Assembly: GCA_903813345.2 (NCBI GenBank)
Contig: CAIIXF020000010.1
Span: 12,343,181-12,407,180 of the forward strand
Source of the DNA: Owenia fusiformis
Lineage: Eukaryota; Annelida; Polychaeta; Sabellida; Oweniidae
Direction of reading: 5' to 3'
Length of the DNA: 64,000 nt
Positions 48,701-60,000 of this stretch are shown piece by piece (positions within the stretch are counted from its first letter, which is position 1; every line of letters starts with the position of its first letter). A program made the position numbers and the translations under genes. A model generated the notes under the pieces. The model did not search any database and was not told the origin of the DNA. It worked only from the letters and a program-made list of their open reading frames with translations.

Positions 48701-51700
48701 AATTACACTTAAAATGCAACTTTTATTTTTTTAATTGAACCTGCTCACCCATTCCTCTTCCTCTGTGTCTTGGGTGGTGATTATGTTTTCGTCTCATGCC
48801 CTGTGCATTCTTCACCTCGTCACTGGAATAATCATCATCGCTGTCACCATCAGTGACCTCAACACTCTCATCAAGTTCATCAACTGTGGCATCTTCTGCT
48901 TCTTTTAAATCATCTATCGTTAGTTCATCCTCGGAGAATTCCAGTTCATCAATATCATCCACCACAACGTCAATGGCATTATCAAGTTCTTCGTCGGAGG
49001 TTGTTGATATTTCTAATGAGGATTCTGCTGATGATGACCTAGATGATGATCTGGATGTTAGTGAGTCTTCAGATTCTTTCGAGTGCTTGTCAGAACTCTC
49101 CTTTCTCCATCTAGTGTTAGTCATTTTGGCGTTAGCCTTCCATTCTTGTTTGGTGTCATTGAAGCAGTCATAACGATCCTCACCTGGACAGATGGATAAT
49201 TCAAAACACGTTCATGTGTATTCTGTTTGTAACATGAATATAGAAGCCTACTTTGAAAGTTGTTCCTTATTAGAAATACTTTTTGTCTTGTTCTAAAGTT
49301 TACAATTGATTTAGCCAGGGTGTTTAGTTAGGTATATTCTCTAGATAGCAAGCAAATACCACAACATACACATTACTTGGGTAAAACAATGGTTTACTGC
49401 GTATGGCTGTTCAAATGAGTTGTATATGTGTTAAATGTTTTACCTTCAAAGTCGCAGCATTTTTCAATTGCAATATTTAGGCTGGGCTTGATCCATCTTC
49501 CACTATTTGTAGGTAGTCCCTTCTCGCACATCATGTCTACTCTCCGTTCCTTTAGATCTTGGAAACAATCCAACCGTGCATCATCAGCCTACAACATCAT
49601 ATTAATGTCCATTAATGTTTTAAAATGAATTGTGTAATAGATTTTAAAAGATGAAATAAAATGACCGTTGTCCACTTATTACATACAATCAACAAGTCAG
49701 TCAGTCAGTACATACGTTTATATGTAAGCTTCTTTATCTTTAGTTATCACACCACATACCTGAGCACAACATTTTTTGGTAGCATTCAGATTTTCCTGAG
49801 CTATCTCGTCAATGTCTGTCCCTTCATCCCCATTTAACTTTGCCCAGAACTGTTCAATACGGTGCCACATGACTTTCCATCCCCATCGATTTAAGGTACC
49901 CATCTCTGTGTCACTTTCCTCTCTTATCTTTGAACACATGTGCTCCACTCTTTCACTCCAGTCTTTGCTTCTCTAAAATGAATATTATGTATATATGAAT
50001 AAAATGTCTATAATTATATCAAATCAATGAGCAGAAATAGTTTTTGAACCAGCCATCCATCAATGTCTTGCAAGATGCCTCATCAACATAATGACCACGT
50101 TGCTCAAATGTGTACAAAATACTTAATTTTCATAGGTTTACTTACATACATCAGACAAATTGATTATTATTTTGATATGTACCTCATGGTGTCTGTGTCC
50201 TTGTCTCATTCTTTGTCCCCTGTGTGGTTGCAATCTTCCCATATCTGGTTTAAAGACCCTTTTGACTGCCTGTATACCCCGTTCTATATTTCTCCTCATT
50301 CCACCAGGGTTGCTATTTCCAGTCCTTTTTATCGTACCCTTTGCATTGTCTAAATGTGTTTCAACTTTGTCAACCATTGCATCCTCATCATCATCCATGT
50401 CATAATGTGATTCCTCATCTTCAAGGCCAATCATTTCCTTTTCATCACTCTGTACATCTGGGTCGTTAACATCATCAGTCATCGGAGACGGTACAACATG
50501 ATTGACAGATTTCTCTGGTATTTTGGGCTCACCTGCGATATAAAATGCGTTGTGAATTTTTTCTTTCGACAAAATGTACCTTAGTTCCAGCAGTGAAGAA
50601 ATGATGTTTATAAATAATATTGATAGAAATGATGGACAAAGTTATTTGTATTAAAATCTGCATATTATATGATAGAGCATCTCTTTGAACACAATACAGA
50701 AATGACATTGCAAAGACATGGCAGATAATGGCGATGCATGAATTAAATCCTGGAGCCAAATTACTTCTCAGTTTAGAATTTCAATTATTTTATGGCCCGC
50801 TAGACCTTGTATAATTTTGAAAAGGATGAAGCTGTATAGATAAAATGTAGCTTAGATTGTGTAGAAAAAATAAATGTTCGATAAAGTATCGTATTATTTT
50901 TTACCTTGTATACATACTCTCTTTGTTAAATGGTCATCGTTGGCAATGTGACTGGTCTCATCGTCTGAGATAATAACAGCGCTGAAATCAAACATCATGG
51001 AGATTAATATTGTATTAGATCATATTCAGTGAAATTAGCATTATCTATTACTGATCGATGGATGGATCATAATAAATGGAGATAGCATACAACATATCAC
51101 ACTTAATGAAAATAATATTAACTAGAATTATCAATCTAAAAATATATGAAAATTAAAATTATTTTCTTATGAAATGTTTCATGAAAATATTGGGATTTGT
51201 ATATTTTTAATACCTTAATCTGACACATCCACATTCAGGAGTCGTCCATCTAATTGTTATTTTGGACATTGACTTTATATTATCACCTCGATTTGTAATC
51301 ATAAAAGGACATTCATCCAGTGCTTGGTACTTGTCATACGGCTTCTGGCGGAAATTGCCGAAACCACAAACTTCATCTTCGGACTCGGAGACAAGTCGAA
51401 ATTTCAGGAAAAACTTCTTTGGGTTAAGAGATCTAACAGCAACTAAAAATATACAATGTAAGTTAAGTACAAAATGTACATTTTTACATAAAGCTATAAT
51501 CCCTTTACACAAACATTATTATATCAAGTATATTTGATAAGATATAAGCATTATCACCGTCTTTAGTATTTTTGTCGTCATCATTACAGGTCATTCGAAT
51601 CTATCATGAAGCACAACAGTTTTTACTTTATTCATGATAATTCCCCGATTTGAAAGTCACCTATATCTGACAAAGAATATGGCAATCTGCTTTCTCATTT

Positions 51701-53600
51701 TTAATGAATTTGAACAGTGTTGCATTTTAAATCTTCAGTTTTCAATATATTATATGATTAGATTATCTCAATTCTGTTTTAATACCACAATCTAGTGCAA
51801 AGATATGTTTTCAACTTGTATAATCAATTCCCGTCATTTCATTGGCCTTATAAAGGAACTTTCAGAAGAAGAATCAGAATGACAGAAATGAACAAACCTT
51901 TAACATCCCGGACAATGACCTGGGTGCCATTTGAAACATTGTCCAAATAGGCAAACTGAATGACTTACCATTGTATTCTTTTGATGGCATGAGTTCTTCT
52001 CCAGGCTTTGTACCATAGATTATCAGGTCATACATGGGAGTATTAATTCTCCACAGTTTGTTTTCCTCGGGCTTCGAGTATTCTGGTACACGAGGGGGAC
52101 ATTGTGCAATTACTGGAATATAGAATATAGTTTATTAGTAAACTATTAGACGGTGTTGGGAAACAGTTGTTACACCACATTCCAATGCGGATCCGATTTC
52201 ACTAAACACTTAATGCATTTACAATACGATACTCGCTGTATAGTACGAGTTTTATGGAAGGTTCTTGATTCGAAGACATTGTTTATTTGAACAAGTGAAG
52301 AACGGTGCTTTCTACTTTGAAGTCACTTGTCATTACAGATAATTCATACACTACAAACAAAGATTACATGTACTTGGTGCTAAGCTATTTGTATAAGTTT
52401 ACTGATCTTGTATTGGCGAACTAACTAACGGATGCAACTAACGCCTGTCGATCGTCTACCAGATTAACTTCTATTTTATGGCCAACTCATTTAAATATGA
52501 ATGAAAAGTGGCAGGTACTATTTATATTTAAATGGGTAGGTTAATCCGGTAGCCGACAGGCGTTAGTTGCATTCGCGAATACAAGTTTAGGCCCTGCGTT
52601 GGGTGATTTCGACCAGGCAGAATCAGATATATTAGGGGATGACAAAATTGTAAGCAACACATGCAACTGGCCTACCAATCCATTCCTTATGAACTCAAAT
52701 ATAATATCTCCCAAAAGATCCGCGATATGCAATAAAGTTATCGACTCGGAGGATTCAAAGTGCAGTAGGGGAATAATAAAAATGTTAACCATTTAAAAAT
52801 CTTTAGTTTTCCTGAAATAAAGTATGAAATTTGGGATTTAAATATTAAACAATTGAAAGGATTTTCTGTTTTTTCTTCCTATACTTTGCTAGCTTTAAGT
52901 GCATAGATATTTTCAATGGAGAATGACATTAAATCTGAATCAAAATGTGAACTAAAATGCAAATTGCTATTTCTATGTGCTATAGTGATTCATTAAATGA
53001 TTTGTTGATATATTTTGTCGAGATTTCTTGCTAGACCCGAGATGGGGCGCTAACGTAATGTCAAAATTATGTTATCGATGTTATGGTTATTGGAAGAAGA
53101 GCGAAGCTGGCTAGATTTTACAATATCGAGTTATTATTTGCTCCCCCGAATTTTTGATCTCACTTTGATAAAACGAGAACATTAACTAAATTCGACTGAC
53201 GCCCCATCACAAATGGCATAAGACCAAAGAATTTCATAAAACACAGCAAGAAAAGAAACATTAAAGATGATAATCGGTTAAATGTAAAACAAACCCCAAA
53301 TATCCCAAAATACATATCCTTAGGTATGGAGAAACAACGGACATAATATTAATACTTCCATTCTCTACCATTCAGGAAACGTTATTACAATATAAACCAT
53401 TCGACCTTATATATTTAAAGAACAAACTAAAAAAAATATTCGATTTTTTTTTATCTTGCAGATACTGTTGTAGTAAACAAGATATAGTAGTCTTAGTTTC
53501 AAATGATGAACGGACAAACAAAATCCATAAGATACAGTGATTCAGTCTGCTTACCTTGCTGAATGACTATAAGACACACTGCCAAAGTTATGGACCCCAT
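39643..53600 (-). CDS. Gene B: Reeler plus tandem anaphylatoxin-like modules with acidic spacers, complete
   Basis: Exons: 53600-53555, 52112-51969, 51442-51214, 50981-50905, 50532-50183, 49972-49760, 49588-49444, 49183-48749, 48588-48405, 48023-47960, 47734-47512, 47227-47041, 46730-46396, 46192-46009, 45688-45354, 45184-45001, 44755-44692, 44498-44276, 43991-43805, 43494-43160, 42956-42773, 42453-42125, 41692-41509, 41176-41113, 40923-40713, 40455-40269, 39754-39643. All 27 exons join in frame to a TAA stop (1804 residues). The product is secreted. Residues 1-16 are a signal peptide, 16-165 Reeler-like, 166-282 acidic, 283-410 a degenerate Cys-pair region, and 411-1767 acidic spacers alternating with eight basic six-Cys modules; an acidic Tyr-bearing tail follows. 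Function is unknown. An immune peptide precursor or an extracellular/mineral matrix protein would both fit. I know of no described protein with this layout. Confidence 0.85.
40269..40455 (-). other. Gene B six-Cys module 8 (type 2)
   Basis: Reads LKRKCCRAGRMQARKKNTNG and ends CFFSFKKCCSYEPR. It is the last module before the terminal exon. Confidence 0.6.
41509..41692 (-). other. Gene B six-Cys module 7 (type 1)
   Basis: Reads HYCCRAGFIIAKKSKRTEVC and ends CFVSFNKCCSKISPPR. It combines features of modules 1 and 3, so it may be close to the ancestral type 1. Confidence 0.6.
42773..42956 (-). other. Gene B six-Cys module 6 (type 1)
   Basis: Reads NFCCRAGFIIAKISNKTAVC and ends CFISFNKCCSKMSPPK. 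It is the block 2 partner of module 3. Confidence 0.6.
43805..43991 (-). other. Gene B six-Cys module 5 (type 2)
   Basis: Reads LKRKCCRAGRMQARKENITE and ends CFLSFKKCCSYEPR. It is the block 2 partner of module 2, with two or so residue changes. Confidence 0.6.
45001..45184 (-). other. Gene B six-Cys module 4 (type 1)
   Basis: Reads HYCCRAGFITAKKSKRAVVC and ends CFVSFNKCCSKISTPK. It is the block 2 partner of module 1. Confidence 0.6.
46009..46192 (-). other. Gene B six-Cys module 3 (type 1)
   Basis: Reads NFCCRAGFIIAKISNKTAVC and ends CFISFNKCCSKMSPPK. Nearly identical to module 6 at 42773-42956. Confidence 0.6.
47041..47227 (-). other. Gene B six-Cys module 2 (type 2)
   Basis: Residues 704-765 start IPMLKRKCCRAGRMQARKEN and continue CKSDAFGFLKRLKRVGPFAK, ending CFFSFKKCC. 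The Cys pattern is that of type 1 with a two-residue longer first loop. Strongly basic. Confidence 0.6.
48222..48350. mobile_element. 129-bp MITE in a gene B intron, TA target
   Basis: The ends are CACTCCTCTCCATAAGTTTG and its near inverse, and most of the element folds back on itself. TA follows the right end, and the left TA reads TT. The matching intron of block 2 reads straight through the TA at 44947-44948 without it. The ends belong to the same family as those of the composite at 21966-31731. Confidence 0.85.
48405..48588 (-). other. Gene B six-Cys module 1 (type 1)
   Basis: Residues 547-607 read CCRAGFITAKKSKRTVVC, then a basic stretch, then CFVSFNKCC. The CC-xx-G, C, C-x6-CC spacing recalls the ANATO domain of complement C3a and fibulins, with longer inner loops. 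By my count it has about 18 Lys/Arg and one acidic residue. Confidence 0.6.
49109..49972 (-). other. Gene B Cys-pair region, two diverged copies
   Basis: Exons 6, 7 and the start of exon 8 encode two similar units. One runs HMCSKIREESDTEMG...NATKKCC then LDCFQDLKERR; the next MMCEKGLPTNSGRW...IAIEKCC then YDCFNDTKQEW. Both follow Cys, Trp, Lys-Cys-Cys, about eight residues, Asp-Cys-Phe. They may be an older relative of the six-Cys modules or a separate helical Cys domain. Confidence 0.6.
50183..50532 (-). other. Gene B acidic exon 5 with basic tail
   Basis: The exon encodes 117 residues: an acidic first half (including YDMDDDEDAMVDKVE) and a basic second half (GIQAVKRVFKPDMGRLQPHR, ending in His/Arg/Gln). 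The acidic-then-basic polarity foreshadows that of the repeated spacers downstream. Confidence 0.7.
50905..52112 (-). other. Gene B Reeler-like domain (exons 2-4)
   Basis: The order of features follows the reelin N-terminal (Reeler) fold: CPPRVP, MYDLIIYG, a KFFLKFRLVSE strand, VCGFGNF, a mid Cys (DECPFMITNRGD), then ITIRWTTPECGCVRLRSAVI. Reeler domains occur in invertebrate secreted defence proteins such as insect noduler/Hdd11 as well as in reelin and spondin. The N-terminal HG/GAP motif is weak, so the call rests mainly on the W..P..GCV..R ending and overall length (about 150 residues). Confidence 0.6.
52407..52585. mobile_element. Small TIR element in gene B intron 1
   Basis: CTTGTATTGGCGAA and GATGCAACTAACGCCTGTCG on the left recur inverted on the right (CGACAGGCGTTAGTTGCATT, then CGCGAATACAAG). 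Related words appear at 33000-33100 in gene A's large intron, so the family is dispersed. Confidence 0.6.
53555..53600 (-). other. Gene B exon 1: signal peptide
   Basis: It encodes MGSITLAVCLIVIQQ and then a phase-1 split at GTAAGC. The hydrophobic core continues into VIAQ of exon 2, with cleavage likely near there. Confidence 0.75.
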
Positions 53601-53736
53601 ACTGGATGTTACGTCCGTGAACGTCGTGATCTTGAATGTTGACGTTCGGTAAATCACTGCTTTTGTTCTTGCTGCAGAGTGTTCTTTGGCTCAGATCGTC
53701 TGTCGCTGTTGTGATACTCTTTAATCTGGCACTTCG

Positions 53737-53745
53737 ATTTATATA
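53737..53745 (-). promoter_or_regulatory. Gene B TATA box
   Basis: TATATAAAT on the minus strand lies 137 bases before the gene B ATG, placing transcription start near 53710 with a leader of about 110 bases. Confidence 0.55.
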
Positions 53746-56700
53746 CAGTTGTAGACAGGATGTCACTCATGAATTATCATGTAATTCGAAGAACTGAGAT
53801 TGGAAGTCAAAAGCCGTTGTGTGATAAACAATGTTAATCTAGTACTAGTAAAGAGCCCTTGATTGATACCGTAATCTCTCTAAAACTTTAAGAAGTAGTC
53901 AGATTTTAGGATTTTAGGAAGAGGTCAGGCTCAATAGTGATAATAAATAGTTTCGTCTAGAATATCAAAATGTTATTGGTGGTTGTTTTTTTAATTTTAT
54001 TTCAATCATAAACTGCAGTCCAATTCCAAGTACAAAAAGAAAAAATACAAAAAATGAAGAGATCAAAACTTTGTACACGTTGCGTTAATTGAATTTGGCT
54101 AAGCCCATGCTGTCTCTTGAATATGTATATATTGATGCGTTTCTAAATCTTATTTTTGAAAGATCGTTTCAAAATTGAGATGGCTGAAAGTCTCACAAAA
54201 AGAGGACGCAGTTTCATTGCACATTATACCGTACATAAAAAAGCTAACAGCAAGATGTTTGCATTTTTCATCTAGAATTACACAGTGGTGCATTGGTAAA
54301 TCTCTATAGTTTATTGCAAGATGAGACCCTGTGTGACAAGGTTTCACCATCGCCCATATGATCAATACGATATAGGCGTATGTTTAGATATATTTAATTA
54401 AACGTTTTTGAGCTAACTGAGGAAAAATATTTTCTTTATTTATGACTTATTGGCAGCAATGACCAGCGGGTACTTGGATTTGGTCCCCGGTGGTCATTGA
54501 CCCCCGGACGATTACAGAGCTACAAGGGACAGTGATCAACATAATACACACTCAAATCCTTTGCACCTGGGCTCATCATTTTAATCAAATTGTCTAGATA
54601 TCAAATAGTAATTATCTGCATTATAGATACATTAATGTTATAAACAATCTTGAATGCCCAGCTGTGTTTGAGCAATTCTTATGGAACGGAAGCCCGTATT
54701 AAAGAAAGAGATACTTTTGAAACAATTAAAGGCAATAATGGAATGGTCAATTGTTATTACTTAATAAATGGTTATCAATAATCAAATAAAATGTTTACAA
54801 TAAATGGACAATGGCAACGCTACGGAGTAGTATATCCAGTTGATGAAGACGATACAATAACATCCTTGGTCCAAGGGTATTTCACTTCTTTCCATGATTG
54901 AGTAATAAATGAAGTCCTTTGAATGAAGGATGATACAATAATGATTACTCTAAAATAAATGCTTATTACACATGTAAACATGATTCGAAGCTTCTCGCCG
55001 GTTGAGTTGAAAACATTCATTTCTATTTGCTAAGATCATCTGAATTCAGGGTTCATTTTCAAAATGCATCATTTTTTCTTTTATGAATCTTTTCTTTATA
55101 CCAAAATAAGATAATACTATCTGGTATCCATCGTCTTCATAAGCTGAAAAGAAGTGTTCTTGTGTTTTCATTTCTGTACCAACATTTTAAAATGTCTTCA
55201 CTTTGCTGCGATTGTGAGTTAATTTTTCTTTCAGTTTTCATCAAATTATCTTTATTTTGCAACACAAAATATATTAGAATAGACGCTTTGTCTTGGTGTA
55301 AACTATTGCATATATCATTATTGTATGTTTGACATCCCGCATTTTGAAATTGAAACATTTTGTAAGACTACAATATAAGCCAAAGTGGTTTGACCTTTAC
55401 ATGGGACCTTTAAAGCATGTTTTCTTAATGCCGGCCTAAAAGCATTACTTTTGATTGAATTTACATGAACAAAATGCAACATAATTATTTAATACCCAGA
55501 CTATCACTAAATGTAATATTCCTAGAGGATAAATTTCACAATTTCATATAATCATGTCACGTGATAATGCATTTCCATCAAATACTTACTAGCAAAGTCG
55601 GCCCACTGATGCTTGGGTTACAATCAAGACGGACAGACTGACGGAGTGCATTTCTTTAACCGTACCGAACGCTTGACCTTCCGCGTCAGACAAACAAATG
55701 CATCGTGCGGCCTGCAGGTGTACAACTTCAAAGAGATATATCACCATTTGCTATCTATGTATACCACTTGAAATAGACCATAACTATTACGTTAACACTG
55801 ATATAACTGAGAACCAGTGTGAGTTCTAAGAATAAACATCGATGTGGCAGAGTGATAGAGATCCAATTGTGAGAGTAATCATTAGAATACATTTAAAAAG
55901 TTAACAAACTGCATTACATAAAATGCGTACATGTATATTCCAAGCGACCGCCCCCCCCCCCCTTACCAAACTTACCATGGCTCTAAGATATGCTCAAAAT
56001 GTACCAGAGAGGGACTAAATTTCATTTATCTAGGGCCCGTTTTACTTTTCGGCACTATGCACAGTCAACGCTTTGAATGGGCGTATCGGCGGCACAACCC
56101 ATCCGTAGGTGAAATCGCCCCCCGGGGCACATTTCGAGTCAGGCAAAACATTTTGGGCCCTTAAAACCAAAATTTGTTAAAATTTTAAGGTCCAGTTTTG
56201 ATAATGCCTATGCCCCCCCCCCCCCCCCCCCCCCGGATCCGCCAGTGGTCAATTGACCATATTGCAACAGTATACGTAAAAATAGAAACATATGCAAAAG
56301 GCCTAACTTTTGTATATTTCAGATAGTTAATTAGGTATAATGTGCAGCAAAGATGTGGCCTTTTGAAGTTTAGGGAGTTTCAGCCATGTTATTTTTTCGA
56401 AAATAACATGACAGAGAAGCATCAAAATGTAAAAGGCCACACATATGATAGTCAAACTATAAAACAAACCACAATATACAAGTACTTGTACAATGAATTT
56501 ACAGATTTTTACATGATAACATTCTTTAAATAATCTTGGAAATTCCCTCGTGGGCAAAAATCCGTCTTCTATTTGACACTAATGGAATACGGGAAAAATA
56601 CTACAACTTGACTTGTGTTAAAAACAATAATAATTGCAATTTTATGAAAATGGCGGCCATTTTGAATTATGAAGCCATCTCAAATATTCCTTTCCGTTTA

Positions 56701-57049
56701 AAAATTTGAAACAAATCCGACAGTCCAAGAATGACCAAATATAGTTGTTTTACATCAGCAATTGAAAACTTGGCATTGTCGCCCGATAGACAGAGACGTT
56801 AGTTAATTCATTTAGATTATATGGTCTTTGTGACCGTTGGCGACATTGATAAAAATCAGGCAATAGAAATACTCATATTTTGATCAACAATTTTATTTGT
56901 TCAGTTCGAAATGTTCACAAACAGTCATTACAATTTAGGGAATATTGCTTCGATGTGACATGAAAATTCATGGATTTGTATCTTGATCATAGTAACGGTT
57001 CATAAAGTCCATGTCCAAACAAGTGGTCTGTTTTGAAATATGTTCTGCT
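53746..57049. other. Intergenic region between genes B and C
   Basis: No gene was recognised. Contents: pure C tracts near 55951-55963 and 56212-56234, the latter followed by GGATCCGCCAGTGG, a dispersed-repeat end whose diverged inverse lies near 14275. The remainder is AT-rich with no structure I can support. Confidence 0.5.
56892..56897 (-). terminator. Possible gene C polyadenylation signal
   Basis: AATAAA on the minus strand lies about 153 bases past the gene C stop codon. Confidence 0.4.
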
Positions 57050-60000
57050 TTACGGAAGTTTGTAGACGTTAAGATCTGGTATCAAAACGGATAATGACAA
57101 GAGTCTGTAACACGTTCTAGGAAGCGGTCTTCTGCAATACCATCTATGCCATTCCTCAGGTCCAAGAGGATGTGCTGTGTTATCTTCAAGTTCAAGAGTT
57201 GTACCATTATCAACAACAGCTTTTGCCTGGTTCTCAACCGCCCCTGAGTGAAAACATAAAATATATAATTCAATCTGTGAATGTGGTAATATATGGACAA
57301 GAGGCACTCTATGTCGGTATAACCCTTGAGAATTTCTACTCCTCGGCCCAATCGGAAACTCGGAAACTGATTTCAACGTACCCATTATTCCTTGTAAGGC
57401 CCCTTTCGGCACTTGTCTCAAGATCCTAATGTATACAAATATCTTGTTAACTTTTGCACGCAGGCATATGTATACATTGCCGTCGATTTTGATGATAATT
57501 TCTTTTAAACCCAGCACGTCGATTGTCACCTGTATCAGATATTTCATTTGTTTTATATTTTAATTACATACATGTACAGTATGTCATATACGTCATATAT
57601 ATACATAAATACAGGATCTTAGTGGATTTAGGACCATGGGATTTTCTTAAAGTATAAACACATGTTAGAAGAATTAATCATATTTCTATTATGCTATTAA
57701 TGATCTTGAATGTAATTGTATAGATTACCTACCGACCCAGTTCCTCCTTTAACAAGTCCGGCTAAATGGACAAGTCTGTTACCAACCAATTTCACATTCA
57801 CATCTCGGTAACTCGCTATAATATTGACTTCATCAATATATAAGGCATTTCCTGGTATCGGTCTGTTGAAGTGACAGTCTACTTCTACCCCTAAATAACA
57901 TGGTAAAATTTCAAATCAAGTTTCTTAGCATGTGTCTTTTCTTATTTATTTTTTTGTTTATATAATAAATGTAACATTAAGTGCATAATAATAACCTTGA
58001 CATGTTCATTTCGAAATCTTGCAAGATAGACACGATGAGAAGTATTTTGGCGTTATTTACATTGTTTGTTTATTTTGTGGCTTTTGCACGTAAGGTATAT
58101 GTAGAAAAGTGTGCACTATATGCAATATTTATAAAGGAATGTTATAAACCAATCTCCGAGCCTTTCGTCCAGTGCAATCCGTACCTCCTGTGCAGGTACG
58201 CAACGAACGAAATGAATTTTGAGAATGGTTATAAACAAATCTCCTCAAAATAACGAACGAACTATTCGCATACAAAGGAGGATTGGCATATATTTCGTTA
58301 CATCTGTTACGTGGAATATGGCATATATTCATGGTTGTGCGGCATATGTGATATGTGTCATATATATATATAAAACTCGTAATTTTTTAGGTTTTTATCT
58401 GACTTTTGTCAACTGTTGATTTGGTTATAAAAGTCACTTATAAGCTTCACGAACGTAGGTTCGTTTATTTATGCATATAATGTTTCACTTTGAGTGTGTT
58501 TTTGCGTCTAACACATAACTTATGACAACGTCAGACAAAACAGCTATACAGGTACCACTGGTGTATGTTATTCAATTGTATTCGTTGATATAATCGATGC
58601 ACTAACAAGTTGATTCAGTAATCATATAATAATTTATAGGTTGGGCCGTCGTGACTACAGATTAAAATCTTGTCATGTTTTTGCCCAGTTGTTTTAGACC
58701 CAACTTGCATAATTATGTATAGCGTCTTGTTGCACTTATGATGTGCAAAATAAAATATTATCAGCAATATAGGCTTTCTTGTCTTTTTGCAACGAGCAAG
58801 CAATTTGAGAGACTGAATCATAAATATTCACTTATTCCAAATCAGTGTTTTTATGAACATGGCGTCTTGTCTATTATCACAGTCATTATTATAATTAGTT
58901 GGCGGAGCTTGGAATGTGAGTGGATCACATTCTTTATTTCTTAAAGCAGAGACGTACACAACAGAAGAACACTTCAAATATATTTTCTGTGTTAATACAA
59001 ATTCATGAAACAATTTTATTAATATTATACTAGTATTCATACTTTATCAGTTTATATTGCTATATTTTAAAATCCACCCATTCACGCGATACTAACTTCG
59101 ACCGTTAATTTGAATTTTTGACCTACCAGATGCTCGAAAATCAAGGATTGCGAGTCTCATACTGCACCGTTTTTCTTAAAACTTATATCATTAAAAGCAA
59201 AACAAAATTGCCCTTCTGTCGCTGCATTGCTTTATTGTAAAGAGTCCCTCGTTCTAGCAGCGTTTTGGTCCCCAGCTGTTAGAAGGCCTTCTTACAGCTG
59301 GGGACCAAAATGCCGCTGGAAGTAGTGACTCTGTTTATGAGAATAATGTACCAACAGAAAGGGATTTTTGCTATGCTTTGAATGGAACAAATTTGAAGAA
59401 AAACTGTGCAGTATGAGATTCGTAATCCTTGATTTTCAAACATCCGGTAGGTCAAAAATTCAAATTAACGGTCGAAGTTAGTACCGCGTGCCATTCCCCT
59501 CCTCCACCCGTCAGTTGTTTTAGACCCAACTTGCATAATTGTGTATAGCGTCTTGTTGCACTTATGATGTGCAAAATAAAATATTATCAGCAACATAGGG
59601 TTTCTTGTGTTATCATCTTGATGCAACAAGTAAGTACCTAACAGCAGTTTGAGCGACTGAATCATAAAATAATTTCGTTAAATCTATGTAATTGAAATAT
59701 TGCGTACTTCCGTATCGCGTTCTCATTGGTTAGTGTGTATGCCATATACTGCAGGTAAAATCTGTCATACACCTTGCGGAATATGACATATATTTGTATC
59801 GTGTCTACCGCGTAACAACATCCCTCGTCCGCACGAAATATGTATTATGTATTTCTTTGGGTTAGTCCAAGGGAAAAATCAATTACCGGGAGGTTACGTT
59901 TGGTTCAGTGCAGTGAGGTGCGCGCGAACGAATCTGATATAGATATAGACGTGTACTGCACGAACCAATAATTTCCCGGTTATTGTGACGCCCTTGAATA

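Larger units (their letters stand above)
46009..49183 (-). repeat. Gene B repeat block 1 (exons 8-14)
   Basis: The exon order is acidic A, module type 1, Pro/Thr, acidic B, module type 2, acidic A, module type 1. Acidic A spacers carry IDELEFSEDELTIDDLKEAE; acidic B carries EISEIEFSGGEISDADIEKA, a clear relative. The A exon here is longer (435 bases) and includes an extra Ser-rich stretch (SSRSSSAESS). Intron 9 holds the MITE at 48222-48350. Confidence 0.85.

Noticed and set aside
42223-49173. Plus-strand Ser-rich open frames (for example 42223-42426, 43207-43536, 45398-45661, 46443-46772, 48853-49173)
   Set aside because: They are the antisense of the acidic spacer exons: GAA/GAT codons read backwards give Ser-rich runs. 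Splice borders and protein repeats support the minus strand.
53041-53208. Possible small TIR element with GATGGGGCG ends
   Set aside because: Only about nine bases match between the ends, with no clear target duplication.
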